This document shows positions 51,872-59,991 of a stretch of 64,000 bases of DNA, piece by piece. The stretch spans positions 62,001 through 126,000 of the forward strand of contig NZ_PGCK01000005.1 in assembly GCF_021023085.1 (NCBI RefSeq), in the 5' to 3' direction. The position numbers were made by a program, and so were the translations under genes. Position 1 is the first letter of the stretch. Each line of letters begins with the position of its first letter. The DNA is from Methanooceanicella nereidis. GTDB lineage: Archaea > Halobacteriota > Methanocellia > Methanocellales > Methanocellaceae. A model generated the notes under the pieces. It was not told the origin of the DNA. It worked only from the letters and a program-made list of their open reading frames with translations, and did no database searches.

Positions 51872-52528
51872 TTACCGGATAACCGACAAAAGCAGCGTGG
51901 AGTATTCGTCCCGTAGTTCAGGGTAAGGGATTATTTCTATAGATCCGGCCTTGCATACTTTTTCACACACACCGCAACCCTTACACCTGTCAGCATTTAT
52001 GACAGGGCCGTCTCCGTCCGCCTTTATTGCTTTGAACGGGCACATGGCCTCACAAATCTTACATCCTGCACATTTTTCCGGGCTGGCGACATTTGCCGCT
52101 CCCAAACCGACGATGTCATCTATATAAGCCCGGGACATGTTTTCTGTCCTGTAAGGAATGCAACAGCATGAGCAGCAAGAACAAAGTTCCAGCGTACGTC
52201 CGGTATCGACACCGGGCTGGCGAAGTTCAGCGCTTGACCATATGACCATGCTTACCAGGCCTTCCTCTTTCGCCAGGTTTAAGCGGCTCAGCGCATCCTC
52301 TTTACATATCTCCTTTGCGCTGCCGTTCTTAACGATGTCTTTTGACCCCGGGCCCAGGTAAATGCAGCTTAGCTCCTTCGAATGTTTTTTGCATTCCCTG
52401 CGATCACGGCATGCGCAAACGCGGGCAAGAGACATGCAGGAGCTTTGCTCGATGAGCATCTTTGCCATATCGAACGGTAAAACGACAGGATACTTTCGAA
52501 AGTCAATATTTACCGGGATAACGACCAT
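51872..52528 (-). CDS. Cys-rich 4Fe-4S ferredoxin-type protein, copy 1
   Basis: This 218-residue protein has three Cys clusters. An N-terminal set (CMSLARVCACRDRRECKK, plus LSCIYLG) comes first. A dense middle motif follows (LELCSCCSCCC). Two classical 4Fe-4S motifs end it (CAGCKICEAMCP and CKGCGVCEKVCK). The ferredoxin part suggests electron transfer; the first two clusters point to extra metal centres. The paralogue at 53787 has the same order. It lies immediately downstream of orc1/cdc6 on the same strand. I know of no defined function. Confidence 0.85.
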   Translation of the reverse strand: MVVIPVNIDFRKYPVVLPFDMAKMLIEQSSCMSLARVCACRDRRECKKHSKELSCIYLGPGSKDIVKNGSAKEICKEDALSRLNLAKEEGLVSMVIWSSAELRQPGVDTGRTLELCSCCSCCCIPYRTENMSRAYIDDIVGLGAANVASPEKCAGCKICEAMCPFKAIKADGDGPVINADRCKGCGVCEKVCKAGSIEIIPYPELRDEYSTLLLSVIR

Positions 52529-52559
52529 TGAGGATCACCATTATAAAATAAATTTTATC

Positions 52560-53696
52560 CTATATGTCCAGCCTCTTTTCGACCTCTTTCGGGTCATATT
52601 TCAGAGAGACCAGCCTGCTCTGCCCCCGGGTGCCCTTTCCGGTGGTATCGACGTTGACGAGCTTTAATCCCTCAAGCCTGTTCACCATCTCATAGAAAGA
52701 GGTGTAGCCGAGGCCGGTGTTCCCTTTAAAGCATTCGAAAAGCTCACCGGACATCATTTCATATTTTCCCGAATCGATAATGCACTTCAAAAGGACCTTT
52801 TCTTCCTTTTTCAGGTTCCTGACGGTGTAATTCAGGTGTATGTACCTGGAGCCTTCGTACGCTTTTTCGACGTCCTCCCGCGATACGATCTTGCTTGCAC
52901 GGCGCTCCGCGTTAAGGCCGGCCCGCTTCAGGACGTTTATGCCCACCCGGAGGTCGCCTGTCTCTTCGGTATACTGCGTGACAAGCTCGAGTAGCTCATC
53001 TGAGACCACGTTCGGGTAGAACCCGTACTTGACACGGTGGCTCAGGATGTCACGTATCTCGGACCTTGAGTATTTGGGGAATGACACCTCTTCGGGCAAA
53101 AGCACAGACTGTACCTGCGGGTCAAGGTCGCGCGCCATGTCCAGGGTAAGGTCGCTCAGTATGGCGATCACGCCCACTTTCGTGCCGGGGACCACCTCGT
53201 GCATCCTGAGCAGGGAGTACAGGACATCGTTGACCTCCTTGCTCATCATAAGGTAGTTCACGTCGTCAAGCGCGACGATGAGCACCTTTTTCTTTTCGAC
53301 AAGGTGCTTGGCGATCTGCGAGAACAGTTTTTTGAAGGATATGCCCGAGGACGGGGGAGGATATCCAAAAAGCTTCTTGAATATCTGAGAGAATATGGCG
53401 TAGCGCGTCGAATCGACCTGGCAGTTAATGTAGACGGGGATCACTTTCTGGGTCGTGTTTTCCAGTTCCTTGAAGACTTTCAGGACTACCGAGGTCTTAC
53501 CCGTTCCCGGCGAGCCTCTGCAGTAGACGTTAAGGGGTGTCGCGCCCCTCAGTGCAGGCGCTACGCTGAACATGACGGAGCGCATCTGAGAGTCCCTGTG
53601 CAGCAGGTTCTCAGGCAGGTAATCGAGCTCAAAGTATTGCTCGTCCCTGAAAATCGTTTGATCCCATAATAGCAGGTCTTTATTCATAGGTCGCAT
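52560..53696 (-). CDS. cdc6: Orc1/Cdc6 family replication initiator
   Basis: This AAA+ protein binds origins and loads MCM. Walker A is CRGSPGTGKTSVVLK near residue 60. Walker B is LIVALDDVNYLM, with the second Asp in place. Sensor 1 is in VIAILSDLTLDMARDLDP, sensor 2 near TGDLRVGINVLKRAG. The C-terminal winged helix ends with LVSLKYDPKEVEKRL. The length of 378 aa is normal. It lies between two paralogous Cys-rich ferredoxin genes, all on the minus strand. Whether an origin is close cannot be decided, because no clear ORB consensus is visible. Confidence 0.93.
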   Translation of the reverse strand: MRPMNKDLLLWDQTIFRDEQYFELDYLPENLLHRDSQMRSVMFSVAPALRGATPLNVYCRGSPGTGKTSVVLKVFKELENTTQKVIPVYINCQVDSTRYAIFSQIFKKLFGYPPPSSGISFKKLFSQIAKHLVEKKKVLIVALDDVNYLMMSKEVNDVLYSLLRMHEVVPGTKVGVIAILSDLTLDMARDLDPQVQSVLLPEEVSFPKYSRSEIRDILSHRVKYGFYPNVVSDELLELVTQYTEETGDLRVGINVLKRAGLNAERRASKIVSREDVEKAYEGSRYIHLNYTVRNLKKEEKVLLKCIIDSGKYEMMSGELFECFKGNTGLGYTSFYEMVNRLEGLKLVNVDTTGKGTRGQSRLVSLKYDPKEVEKRLDI

Positions 53697-53786
53697 CGTC
53701 CCCGATAGATTTACATGATACTTTCAGTACACTCATAAAATATACTTTCTTATTTAATACACTATTCAAAATGCATGGTGAAAGTA
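53697..53786. promoter_or_regulatory. Short spacer upstream of cdc6 with repeated ATACTTTC words
   Basis: Within 90 bases ATACTTTC occurs twice (53711-53718 and 53742-53749), each followed by a nearby TACACT, and its inverse GAAAGTAT occurs once (53782-53789). Such spaced repeats could bind a regulator or the initiator itself. A TATA-like AAAATATACTT lies between them. Confidence 0.35.
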
Positions 53787-54647
53787 TTATTTCACCATCG
53801 ATAAGAACTGCTCAAGATATTCAATCCCCGAAGGATTGACGCCGGCGTCACTGCATGGCGAAGAGCAGCCGCCTTCATGCTCCAGCGGGAATACTTTCAA
53901 AACATTTTTATCGCATGATACCTCGCACCGGCCGCAGCCCTTGCATCTGCTTCCGTCGATCATGGGCCTGCCGTGCATGCTAACATTTATGGCGTGGAAC
54001 GGGCATGAGCGCTCGCACTTTAAGCACTGTACGCATGATCCGGAGGATATTACTTTCGCGACGCAAAATCCGGATATCCCGTCGATGAAAGCCCTTGAGC
54101 CTTCCCGCGTCCTGAACGCAAGACAGCAGCAGGGACAGCATGAGCAAAGCTCTATGGTATGCAGGGGATCTCCGCCCAGGATATCGATCTCCACGCTCGA
54201 CCAGATGATATTGTTGACCAGCCCCAGCGACCTTGACCTCTCCAGCCGGGATAAAGCCTCATCCTTGCTTATCTCTTTGACACGGCCTTTTAACGTGATG
54301 TCCCGGGCACCCTGCCCCAGGAACATGCAGCCAATGTCCGCAGGATATTCCTTGCAGCCATTTCCCTCCCTGCACACGCACGTGTTCGTGGCGCAGATAT
54401 ATGAAGACGCTTCTATCAGTTTTTGCGCCGCATCAAAATGAAGGATCGCATACTTATCCTGTAACGGAAGGTTTACCGGTACAGTAACGGCCTTAAGCCG
54501 TTCCTTCGAAACCACCGTCTCGAACAGCCTGCCCAAAACGGGCAGCTTCGATAGCCTTATCCCTAGCGCTGCCGTATGGTACATGATGCCGGCATAAACG
54601 CCGAAAGCTTTTTTATCCCGCCGGTCCCCGGATGACATAGCAATCAC
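53787..54647 (-). CDS. Cys-rich 4Fe-4S ferredoxin-type protein, copy 2
   Basis: This paralogue of the 51872 gene is longer at the N-terminus (286 aa; GVYAGIMYHTAALGIRLSKL). It has the same cluster order: CATNTCVCREGNGCKE plus IGCMFLG, then IELCSCCPCCC, then CVQCLKCERSCP and CKGCGRCEVSCD. An extra CSSPC pair is at the C-terminus. The SRAFIDGI segment after the middle motif is also shared (SRAYIDDI in copy 1). The two copies flank cdc6. The role is presumably redox or metal-dependent; nothing more can be read. Confidence 0.85.
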   Translation of the reverse strand: MIAMSSGDRRDKKAFGVYAGIMYHTAALGIRLSKLPVLGRLFETVVSKERLKAVTVPVNLPLQDKYAILHFDAAQKLIEASSYICATNTCVCREGNGCKEYPADIGCMFLGQGARDITLKGRVKEISKDEALSRLERSRSLGLVNNIIWSSVEIDILGGDPLHTIELCSCCPCCCLAFRTREGSRAFIDGISGFCVAKVISSGSCVQCLKCERSCPFHAINVSMHGRPMIDGSRCKGCGRCEVSCDKNVLKVFPLEHEGGCSSPCSDAGVNPSGIEYLEQFLSMVK

Positions 54648-54710
54648 ATGTATTCGCTCATCCGATAAATGCTTCCTGTTTATATATTATGAGCAATAAC
54701 ATAAAATTAG

Positions 54711-55163
54711 ATGGATAAAATAGTTTTCACACCGATAGGCTGTGTCCGCAATATGGCCGGTGAGAACACGCACGCCGAAGACATCAGGAACATGCTGTCA
54801 GAGATCATCATTTATCCGAAGTATGAGCGCGGCCTGATGGACATAGAAGTGAATGAGCTGATAACAGTGATATTTTACTTTAGTAAGGTAGAAAATTACA
54901 GGTTAAGGCTGCATCCCCGGGGAGATACGTCAAGGCCCATAACTGGTGTCTTTAACACCAGAAGCCAGTTCAGGCCCAACCCGATAGGTATCACTGTGGT
55001 AAGATTAAAATCAAGGGAAGGCAATAAGCTCTTTGTCGAAGGGCTGGACGCGCTGGACGGTACTCCTGTGCTTGATATAAAGCCCCATGTGCTTACATTC
55101 GACGAAGGGTTGGAAACAGATGATCCTCGGAAAGACAGAATTATCAAAGTTATTGAGCGATAA
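54711..55163 (+). CDS. trmO: tRNA t6A37 N6-methyltransferase TrmO (TsaA family)
   Basis: This SAM-dependent methyltransferase of the TsaA/UPF0066 family methylates threonylcarbamoyl-adenosine 37 in tRNA in characterised members. FTPIGCVRNM opens the domain. LHPRGDTSRPITGVFNTRSQ, followed by FRPNPIGITVVRL, is the signature, and ALDGTPVLDIKPH the third motif. At 150 aa the protein is only the catalytic barrel, as in other archaea. TATA (TTTATATATTATG) lies about 30 bases before the ATG. It overlaps the next gene by 44 bases. Confidence 0.93.
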   Translation: MDKIVFTPIGCVRNMAGENTHAEDIRNMLSEIIIYPKYERGLMDIEVNELITVIFYFSKVENYRLRLHPRGDTSRPITGVFNTRSQFRPNPIGITVVRLKSREGNKLFVEGLDALDGTPVLDIKPHVLTFDEGLETDDPRKDRIIKVIER

Positions 55164-55623
55164 GCTTGTAGAATGTTCGATAGATGAAAGCTCGCAGCTC
55201 CAGGTGAACGGCTATGAGCTGACCGTGAGCAGGATCGAGGCTTTCGAAGGGCCCGGACGCATCGGGTTCGATAATTCGGAAAGAGTGCTGCCGTCATACA
55301 GGGCTATTGAATGGGATGACGGATGGGCGTTCCTGAAAAAAGGATGCTATAAGATCACTTTTAACGAGATAGTCTCAATACCTAAGGACATGTGCGCAAT
55401 AGCCCTCCCGCGTTCCAGCCTTTTAAGGTCCGGGGCCAGTATCCATACGGCCGTATGGGACGCGGGATACAAAGGCAGGAGCGAGGCCATGCTGGTAGTG
55501 TACAACGACGACGGGTTTTATCTGAAAAAGGATGCGCGTGTCATACAGCTTCTGTTCATGAGGCTGGGCTCCGCCCAGGAAGGCTACAGCGGCCGATACA
55601 TGAACGAGAACATTTCTGGCTAG
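55120..55623 (+). CDS. dUTPase/dCTP deaminase-like protein
   Basis: This is a trimeric nucleotide hydrolase/deaminase fold. The segment ALPRSSLLRSGASIHTAVWD and the following GYKGRSEAMLVV match dUTP diphosphatase motifs 2 and 3. The N-terminal part (MILGKTELSKLLSDKLVE) resembles archaeal dCTP deaminase/dUTPase. The length is 167 aa from ATG 55120. The catalytic Asp/Tyr region is AVWDAGYKG. It could hydrolyse dUTP, deaminate dCTP, or both. It starts inside trmO and ends four bases into the convergent peroxiredoxin gene. Confidence 0.85.
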   Translation: MILGKTELSKLLSDKLVECSIDESSQLQVNGYELTVSRIEAFEGPGRIGFDNSERVLPSYRAIEWDDGWAFLKKGCYKITFNEIVSIPKDMCAIALPRSSLLRSGASIHTAVWDAGYKGRSEAMLVVYNDDGFYLKKDARVIQLLFMRLGSAQEGYSGRYMNENISG

Positions 55624-56105
55624 AACTGCCCGCGGATGCTCCGGAGCCGATCTATCAGCTCACCGGCATGGAATTTGTCTTCCATGCCCTCCACCGGTCT
55701 TATATGCCGCACTATCCCGTTCATATCGACCAGGAATAGCGTGATGAACGCTGTATCCGTATTTTTATCATATACACCGTAATCCTGAATTATCCGGCCG
55801 GCCTCATCGCTGATAAGGCGAAAAGGCAGGTCCAGCTCTCCTGCCATCTGTTTTGCGTCACCGGGGCTATCCGTGCTGATAGCCACTATTTCGCATCCCT
55901 GTCCTTTGATGTCATCGTAGTTATCCCTGAGCTCCTTGAGCTCGTCCCTGCATGTGGAGCAGGAAACGGTGCGATAAAAAAATATGAGGAGATTATTTTT
56001 ACCGGTATGCCCGGACAGGTCAAATCGATCACCGTCAATGTCGATCGCATTTATCGCCGGTGCTTTATCGCCTGACCTCACCTTACCCCTGATCATCCTG
56101 TACAT
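55620..56105 (-). CDS. Peroxiredoxin (AhpC/TSA, Bcp-like)
   Basis: This thiol peroxidase of 161 residues has the thioredoxin-fold pattern FFYRTVSCSTCRDELKELRD near residue 45. It carries the peroxidatic Thr/Cys (T-x-x-C) and a second Cys three residues later, a CXXC arrangement as in some redoxins. AISTDSPGDAKQMA and FLVDMNGIVRH complete the fold. A thioredoxin would reduce it. It is likely part of oxygen defence in this anaerobe. It converges with the dUTPase-like gene. Confidence 0.9.
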   Translation of the reverse strand: MYRMIRGKVRSGDKAPAINAIDIDGDRFDLSGHTGKNNLLIFFYRTVSCSTCRDELKELRDNYDDIKGQGCEIVAISTDSPGDAKQMAGELDLPFRLISDEAGRIIQDYGVYDKNTDTAFITLFLVDMNGIVRHIRPVEGMEDKFHAGELIDRLRSIRGQF

Positions 56106-56203
56106 ATAATTATAAGGAGGTCATGACAGGAAAATAAAAAGTATCCCGGAAAAAATCATTTTCTGACACAAAAAATTTAAAATTTGATATTCGGTCAGAC
56201 CGT

Positions 56204-57538
56204 TCAAATGCGCCGGTTCTCGTGCCACACATGATCGCTGCTGAGGATATCCAGCACGACGGCATAAACGCCTACCAGCGAGTATGCATAGATCACCCAG
56301 GGCCTTACAAGGATCGATAATATCGTGTCCAGTATGCTGCCCCGGCCCTCCTTATACTCGTTCATGGACTCTGACGCGAACAGCACAGCCAGGGGAGCGC
56401 AGCAAATGAACAATATCAGGGGCGTTATCACGTTCATATACATCATGAAGCCCATGAAGCCTATCAGGATGACGCTAAACAGAAGCCCGCCGGTACCCAG
56501 CGAATATAGCAATATGGTCTCTATGCTCTTCCGGCTCATCCGGGTATCCGCAGAGTAGATCCTCATGTACTTTTTCAGCACGCCCATGCTCCCTCTCGTC
56601 CACCTGACGCGCTGATGCCACCAGTCGCGGAAATTGATCGCGGACTGCTCGTAGCTCCTAATAGAATAATCTATTTTCATCGGGTAATTCCCGTAGATAA
56701 GCTTCATGCCGAGGTCACAGTCCTCGGTAAGGCTAGATTCGTCAAACCCGCCTATCCTGACGAGAGCGCCCTTCCTTATGAACACGTTGGAGCCGTATAT
56801 TAGATGCGTGCCCGTGATGAGCTCTGATAAAAACCTTGAAAAATTATTGATGACAGTGTATTCGTTGCCTACAAGGGTGGTAAAAAAGTTATAGTCCATG
56901 TTCCTGACCATCACCTTTCCGCCGATGCAGGCCAGTTCCGGGCTTGATACGAAATGCGCGCACGCCCGTATGAGCGCGTCCTTTTCCACGACATGGTCGG
57001 CATCATAGATACCGATGATCTCTCCCGATGCCATCTCTATACAGTTGTTTATGGAGCCGGCCTTTGAGCCGCTGTGCTCGCCGTCGTTAGGAACGGCCTT
57101 TACGTTGCAGTACTTTTCCGCGAGCCTTTTCGCTATCGCAGGAGTGGAGTCGCGGCATCTGGGGGCGACCTCATGAGCTATGATGACCTCTAAAAGGTCC
57201 TGCGGGTATCGTGACCCGATAAGGCTTTCCACACATTGCTCTAAAGTACTTTCTTCGTTAAGGGCCGGGATGATTATAGTGATAGGCAAGATACGGCTCT
57301 CCGGGACTGACGGTGTCTCGGTGGCTCTTCCCTGCCTGATAAAAACGTATGTGAATGCGGCTGTTATCAAGATGATCGCCAGCAGCAGTATATACAACGC
57401 ATATGGCATCCACTGGGCGATCAACACCTGATTCACCCAGGAAGCCACGAATATGGCCGAATATACAAGGCTACCTATAGCCACGCCCATTGCTAAAAGG
57501 ACGAATATCACACATACGAACACAAACTTGTTTTTCAC
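56204..57538 (-). CDS. Membrane glycosyltransferase, family 2
   Basis: This is a processive-type GT2 of 444 residues with two N-terminal and three to four C-terminal membrane helices. The catalytic motifs are IIIPALNEESTLEQC, GIYDADHVVEKDAL (metal-binding DxD-like), SLTEDCDLGMKLI (the TED base) and QRVRWTRG (the QxxRW acceptor motif). These make it a synthase of cellulose/hyaluronan type, so an extracellular polysaccharide is the likely product. The start is GTG. No export partner is adjacent. The dacZ gene is divergent. Confidence 0.92.
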   Translation of the reverse strand: MKNKFVFVCVIFVLLAMGVAIGSLVYSAIFVASWVNQVLIAQWMPYALYILLLAIILITAAFTYVFIRQGRATETPSVPESRILPITIIIPALNEESTLEQCVESLIGSRYPQDLLEVIIAHEVAPRCRDSTPAIAKRLAEKYCNVKAVPNDGEHSGSKAGSINNCIEMASGEIIGIYDADHVVEKDALIRACAHFVSSPELACIGGKVMVRNMDYNFFTTLVGNEYTVINNFSRFLSELITGTHLIYGSNVFIRKGALVRIGGFDESSLTEDCDLGMKLIYGNYPMKIDYSIRSYEQSAINFRDWWHQRVRWTRGSMGVLKKYMRIYSADTRMSRKSIETILLYSLGTGGLLFSVILIGFMGFMMYMNVITPLILFICCAPLAVLFASESMNEYKEGRGSILDTILSILVRPWVIYAYSLVGVYAVVLDILSSDHVWHENRRI

Positions 57539-57775
57539 GCCGTTCGACCTTCTGAATTATAACCTGTTGCTTCTTCGGTATAACCTATGATTTCAAGAAC
57601 AAATATTTAACTATAGCCAATGTATCTCAGATGGCTTGCCGCAGGAAAATCATTCCGGGCCCGCATATCGCATAATACACTCATTAAATTAATATACAAG
57701 TATTTTAAGCATAGAGTACAGTAAATATATCGTACAAACGGGAAATAAATTTCCCCGGCAATAATGAGGGAAAAA

Positions 57776-58420
57776 ATGAAGGAGATCGCCGAAGTAAACG
57801 CCGTAGGGCAGGAAGAGCGCGTAATGAACGTCGTTCTGGGTGTGGCGAAGAACATATCCAAAAGCGGCGAAGGAGCGCTTATCGTCATCGCAGAAAGGAG
57901 CGATATAGACGGATTATACGAGACGCACTACCCTCAGTTCACCTCATCTTATCCCGTTACGGAACAGGGCATGAACGTCGTCATAGAAAAGCTTGCCACC
58001 ATAGACGGGGCAGTGATATTGACACCAAAAGGAGAGCTTGTAGCTTTCGGCGCTAGGCTCTTAAGGTCGACGACGCTGCCGGGATTCGGTACAAGGCACG
58101 CCGCGGCCTCGGGTATCACCGAAGCGATATTGAATTCGACAGGAGTCCTCATATCGGAGGAATCGAGCTGGATCAAAATATTCCAGGACGGGAGCATTAT
58201 GCTCGAGATGGACTCTTCGGAGGTAAACCCGAACGTCATGGAAAAAGTGGCGGCTTTCCTTACAAGGAGCGATACGGCGCTGCTCGTTTCCGCCGGGCTG
58301 TCCATAGCCCTGCTGCAGATACAGCCCTGGTATATCGTGCTGATAGGCGGCGCATACCTGATAGTGAAATCCGCTTTTGAGACAGTGTCCTCGGTGTTGC
58401 GCGGGGCGGATAAGGTCTGA
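57776..58420 (+). CDS. Diadenylate cyclase (DisA_N domain, DacZ-like)
   Basis: This enzyme makes c-di-AMP from two ATP. TIDGAVILTPKGELVAFGARL near residue 80 carries the DGA motif. LPGFGTRHAAASGITEAI carries the RHxAA motif; both are catalytic. The C-terminal ~55 residues contain two hydrophobic segments (ALLVSAGLSIALLQIQPWYIV and following), suggesting membrane attachment. I start at ATG 57776, with GAGGG five bases before; ATG 57764 is possible. In archaea c-di-AMP has been tied to osmotic balance. Confidence 0.9.
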   Translation: MKEIAEVNAVGQEERVMNVVLGVAKNISKSGEGALIVIAERSDIDGLYETHYPQFTSSYPVTEQGMNVVIEKLATIDGAVILTPKGELVAFGARLLRSTTLPGFGTRHAAASGITEAILNSTGVLISEESSWIKIFQDGSIMLEMDSSEVNPNVMEKVAAFLTRSDTALLVSAGLSIALLQIQPWYIVLIGGAYLIVKSAFETVSSVLRGADKV

Positions 58421-58510
58421 CCGATCTATTCGGCCGGTTTTACATGCTTTTAAAGCCATAAGGATCATAATTAGTAGTTTATTTTTCTGGTTCGTCAGCT
58501 TCAATACATA

Positions 58511-58705
58511 TTTTCACCACAAGGCGCACAGGGGCGAACAAGGAACACAAATTTTTAGGATATGATAACCTTAGGGATAACCTTAGGGATAACCTTAGGG
58601 ATAACCTTAGGGATAACCTTAGGGATAACCTTAGGGATAACCTTAGGGATAACCTTAGGAAAAAGTCTTTTGTAAACCCTTGAGCCCTCGTGCCCTTCAT
58701 AGTGA
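58511..58705. repeat. CACAAAG-type repeat, locus 6, with 12-bp tandem core
   Basis: A left-arm unit (TTTCACCACAAGGCGCACAG) is followed by eight copies of ATAACCTTAGGG (58565-58660, the last ending GGA). A right arm follows (AAAAAGTCTTTTGTAAACCC...GTGCCCTTCATAGTGAGG). The tandem units replace the palindromic core of other family members. On the minus strand they read as repeated VIPK codons, with no sign of translation. Confidence 0.9.
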
Positions 58706-58855
58706 GGGGATGTTCGCTTTGTACACCTGTGATGAAAGGAAAATATCATTGTATTCCTTGCATACATGATCGGGATATCACTGAACCTGCCACACAGAAT
58801 AGATCATTAAGAAAAAACCTGAGGGATCATATGCCCGCAGGGATCAATGTTTTAA

Positions 58856-59365
58856 TTATTGGAATACCTTGAATGTCACCGACTTATTTATAAAGAAGTT
58901 CCAGATGAACACGATGAACGTCGCTATTAGCTTTGAGATCATGACGAACATGCTGGTGTCGTTAGAGAACAGGTAATGGACGAAGACGTACATTAAAGCC
59001 GTGTTCAATACAAGCCCGGTCACGGCTACCAGCGCGAACGATATGAACTGGTAGTGGACTTTTTTATAGGTATTTTTAAAATTATAGTATTTATTCAGGT
59101 AGAAGCTTATGACCATACCCAGGGTGTACGAACAAATATTCGCATACAGGTAGAACACGTTCATGAAATCGTTCAGTACGAACAGCGATCCCATGTCAGC
59201 CAGTGTCGCTATGACGCCGACGAGAAGATAGTTAAAGAATTTTTTATAGTCCGGATAGACCTTGGAGAAAGCTACGTCTGCCTTTGCTAATACGTCTGTC
59301 AACACCACACCACTCTTTTTAATGATCTTTCTATTAACGCTTGTCTGGCTATCGCTTGAGTACAC
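58856..59365 (-). CDS. GtrA family membrane protein
   Basis: This is a four-helix membrane protein (169 aa). The GtrA domain begins FFNYLLVGVIATLADMGSLF near residue 43, and the charged loop FYLNKYYNFKNTYKK separates helices two and three. It ends IWNFFINKSVTFKV, which is characteristic. GtrA relatives flip or position polyprenyl-linked sugars for surface glycans. The start GTG at 59365 leaves an N-terminal cytosolic tail of ~40 residues; a later start is possible. It fits with the nearby GT2 gene. Confidence 0.88.
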   Translation of the reverse strand: MYSSDSQTSVNRKIIKKSGVVLTDVLAKADVAFSKVYPDYKKFFNYLLVGVIATLADMGSLFVLNDFMNVFYLYANICSYTLGMVISFYLNKYYNFKNTYKKVHYQFISFALVAVTGLVLNTALMYVFVHYLFSNDTSMFVMISKLIATFIVFIWNFFINKSVTFKVFQ

Positions 59366-59385
59366 AATGTACAGTTATCGGCCCG

Positions 59386-59991
59386 TTATATCATATCTAC
59401 GAAATTTTTGAGCATTTGTAGCCCGATATTTCCGCTTTTTTCCGGGTGGAACTGTGTCCCGACCACATTTTGGGCATCGTTTGACACTATTGCCGTGAAA
59501 TCTCCGCCGTATTCTGAGGAGGCAAGAGTGTTATCGCTCACTTCGGCCCTGTATGAATGGACAAAATAGACGTAGGAGCCGTCAGGTATGTCCTTTAAGA
59601 TCGGGTGTTTCTTTTTGATGGAAAGGGAATTCCATCCCATGTGAGGGACTTTAAGGTTACCCGAAAACTTTGTGATACTGCCGGGGACAAGGCCGAGCCC
59701 GTCGATTATGCCGCCCTCTTCGCTTTTTTCGAAAAGCATCTGCATGCCCAGGCATACGCCCAGCAGAGGCACATCATTATTTTTTACACGGCCAAGGACT
59801 GCGTCTTTTAAGGGAGCGAACTGCCTCATAGCGCCCTCAAAAGCGCCCACGCCCGGAAGCACTATCGCGTCGGCGGACTCTATCTCGCTTATGTCCTTGC
59901 TTATGACCGATGGCGCTCCGGCATATGCCAGCCCCTTTTCCACGCTTCTCAAATTGCCCAGCCCATAATCGATTATGACGATCTTTGTCAT
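59386..59991 (-). CDS. hisH: Imidazole glycerol phosphate synthase, glutaminase subunit
   Basis: HisH hydrolyses glutamine and passes ammonia to HisF in histidine synthesis. IDYGLGNLRSVEKGL opens the domain. LPGVGAFEGAM is the oxyanion strand. LLGVCLGMQMLFEKSEEG contains the nucleophilic Cys, and GTQFHPEKSG the His and Glu of the triad. The length is 201 aa from ATG 59991, with GAGGAG eight bases upstream. The ATG overlaps the stop of the iron-sulfur PAPS-reductase-like gene. No other his gene is nearby. Confidence 0.95.
   Translation of the reverse strand: MTKIVIIDYGLGNLRSVEKGLAYAGAPSVISKDISEIESADAIVLPGVGAFEGAMRQFAPLKDAVLGRVKNNDVPLLGVCLGMQMLFEKSEEGGIIDGLGLVPGSITKFSGNLKVPHMGWNSLSIKKKHPILKDIPDGSYVYFVHSYRAEVSDNTLASSEYGGDFTAIVSNDAQNVVGTQFHPEKSGNIGLQMLKNFVDMI

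Noticed and set aside
53697-53786. Replication origin beside cdc6
   Set aside because: Archaeal origins often adjoin orc1/cdc6, but the 90-bp spacer is too short and I see no ORB or mini-ORB consensus or AT-rich unwinding element.
58479-58767. Minus-strand ORFs coding repeated LRLS or VIPK
   Set aside because: They are translations of the 12-bp satellite and open in more than one frame because the unit length is a multiple of three; no start signal or domain.
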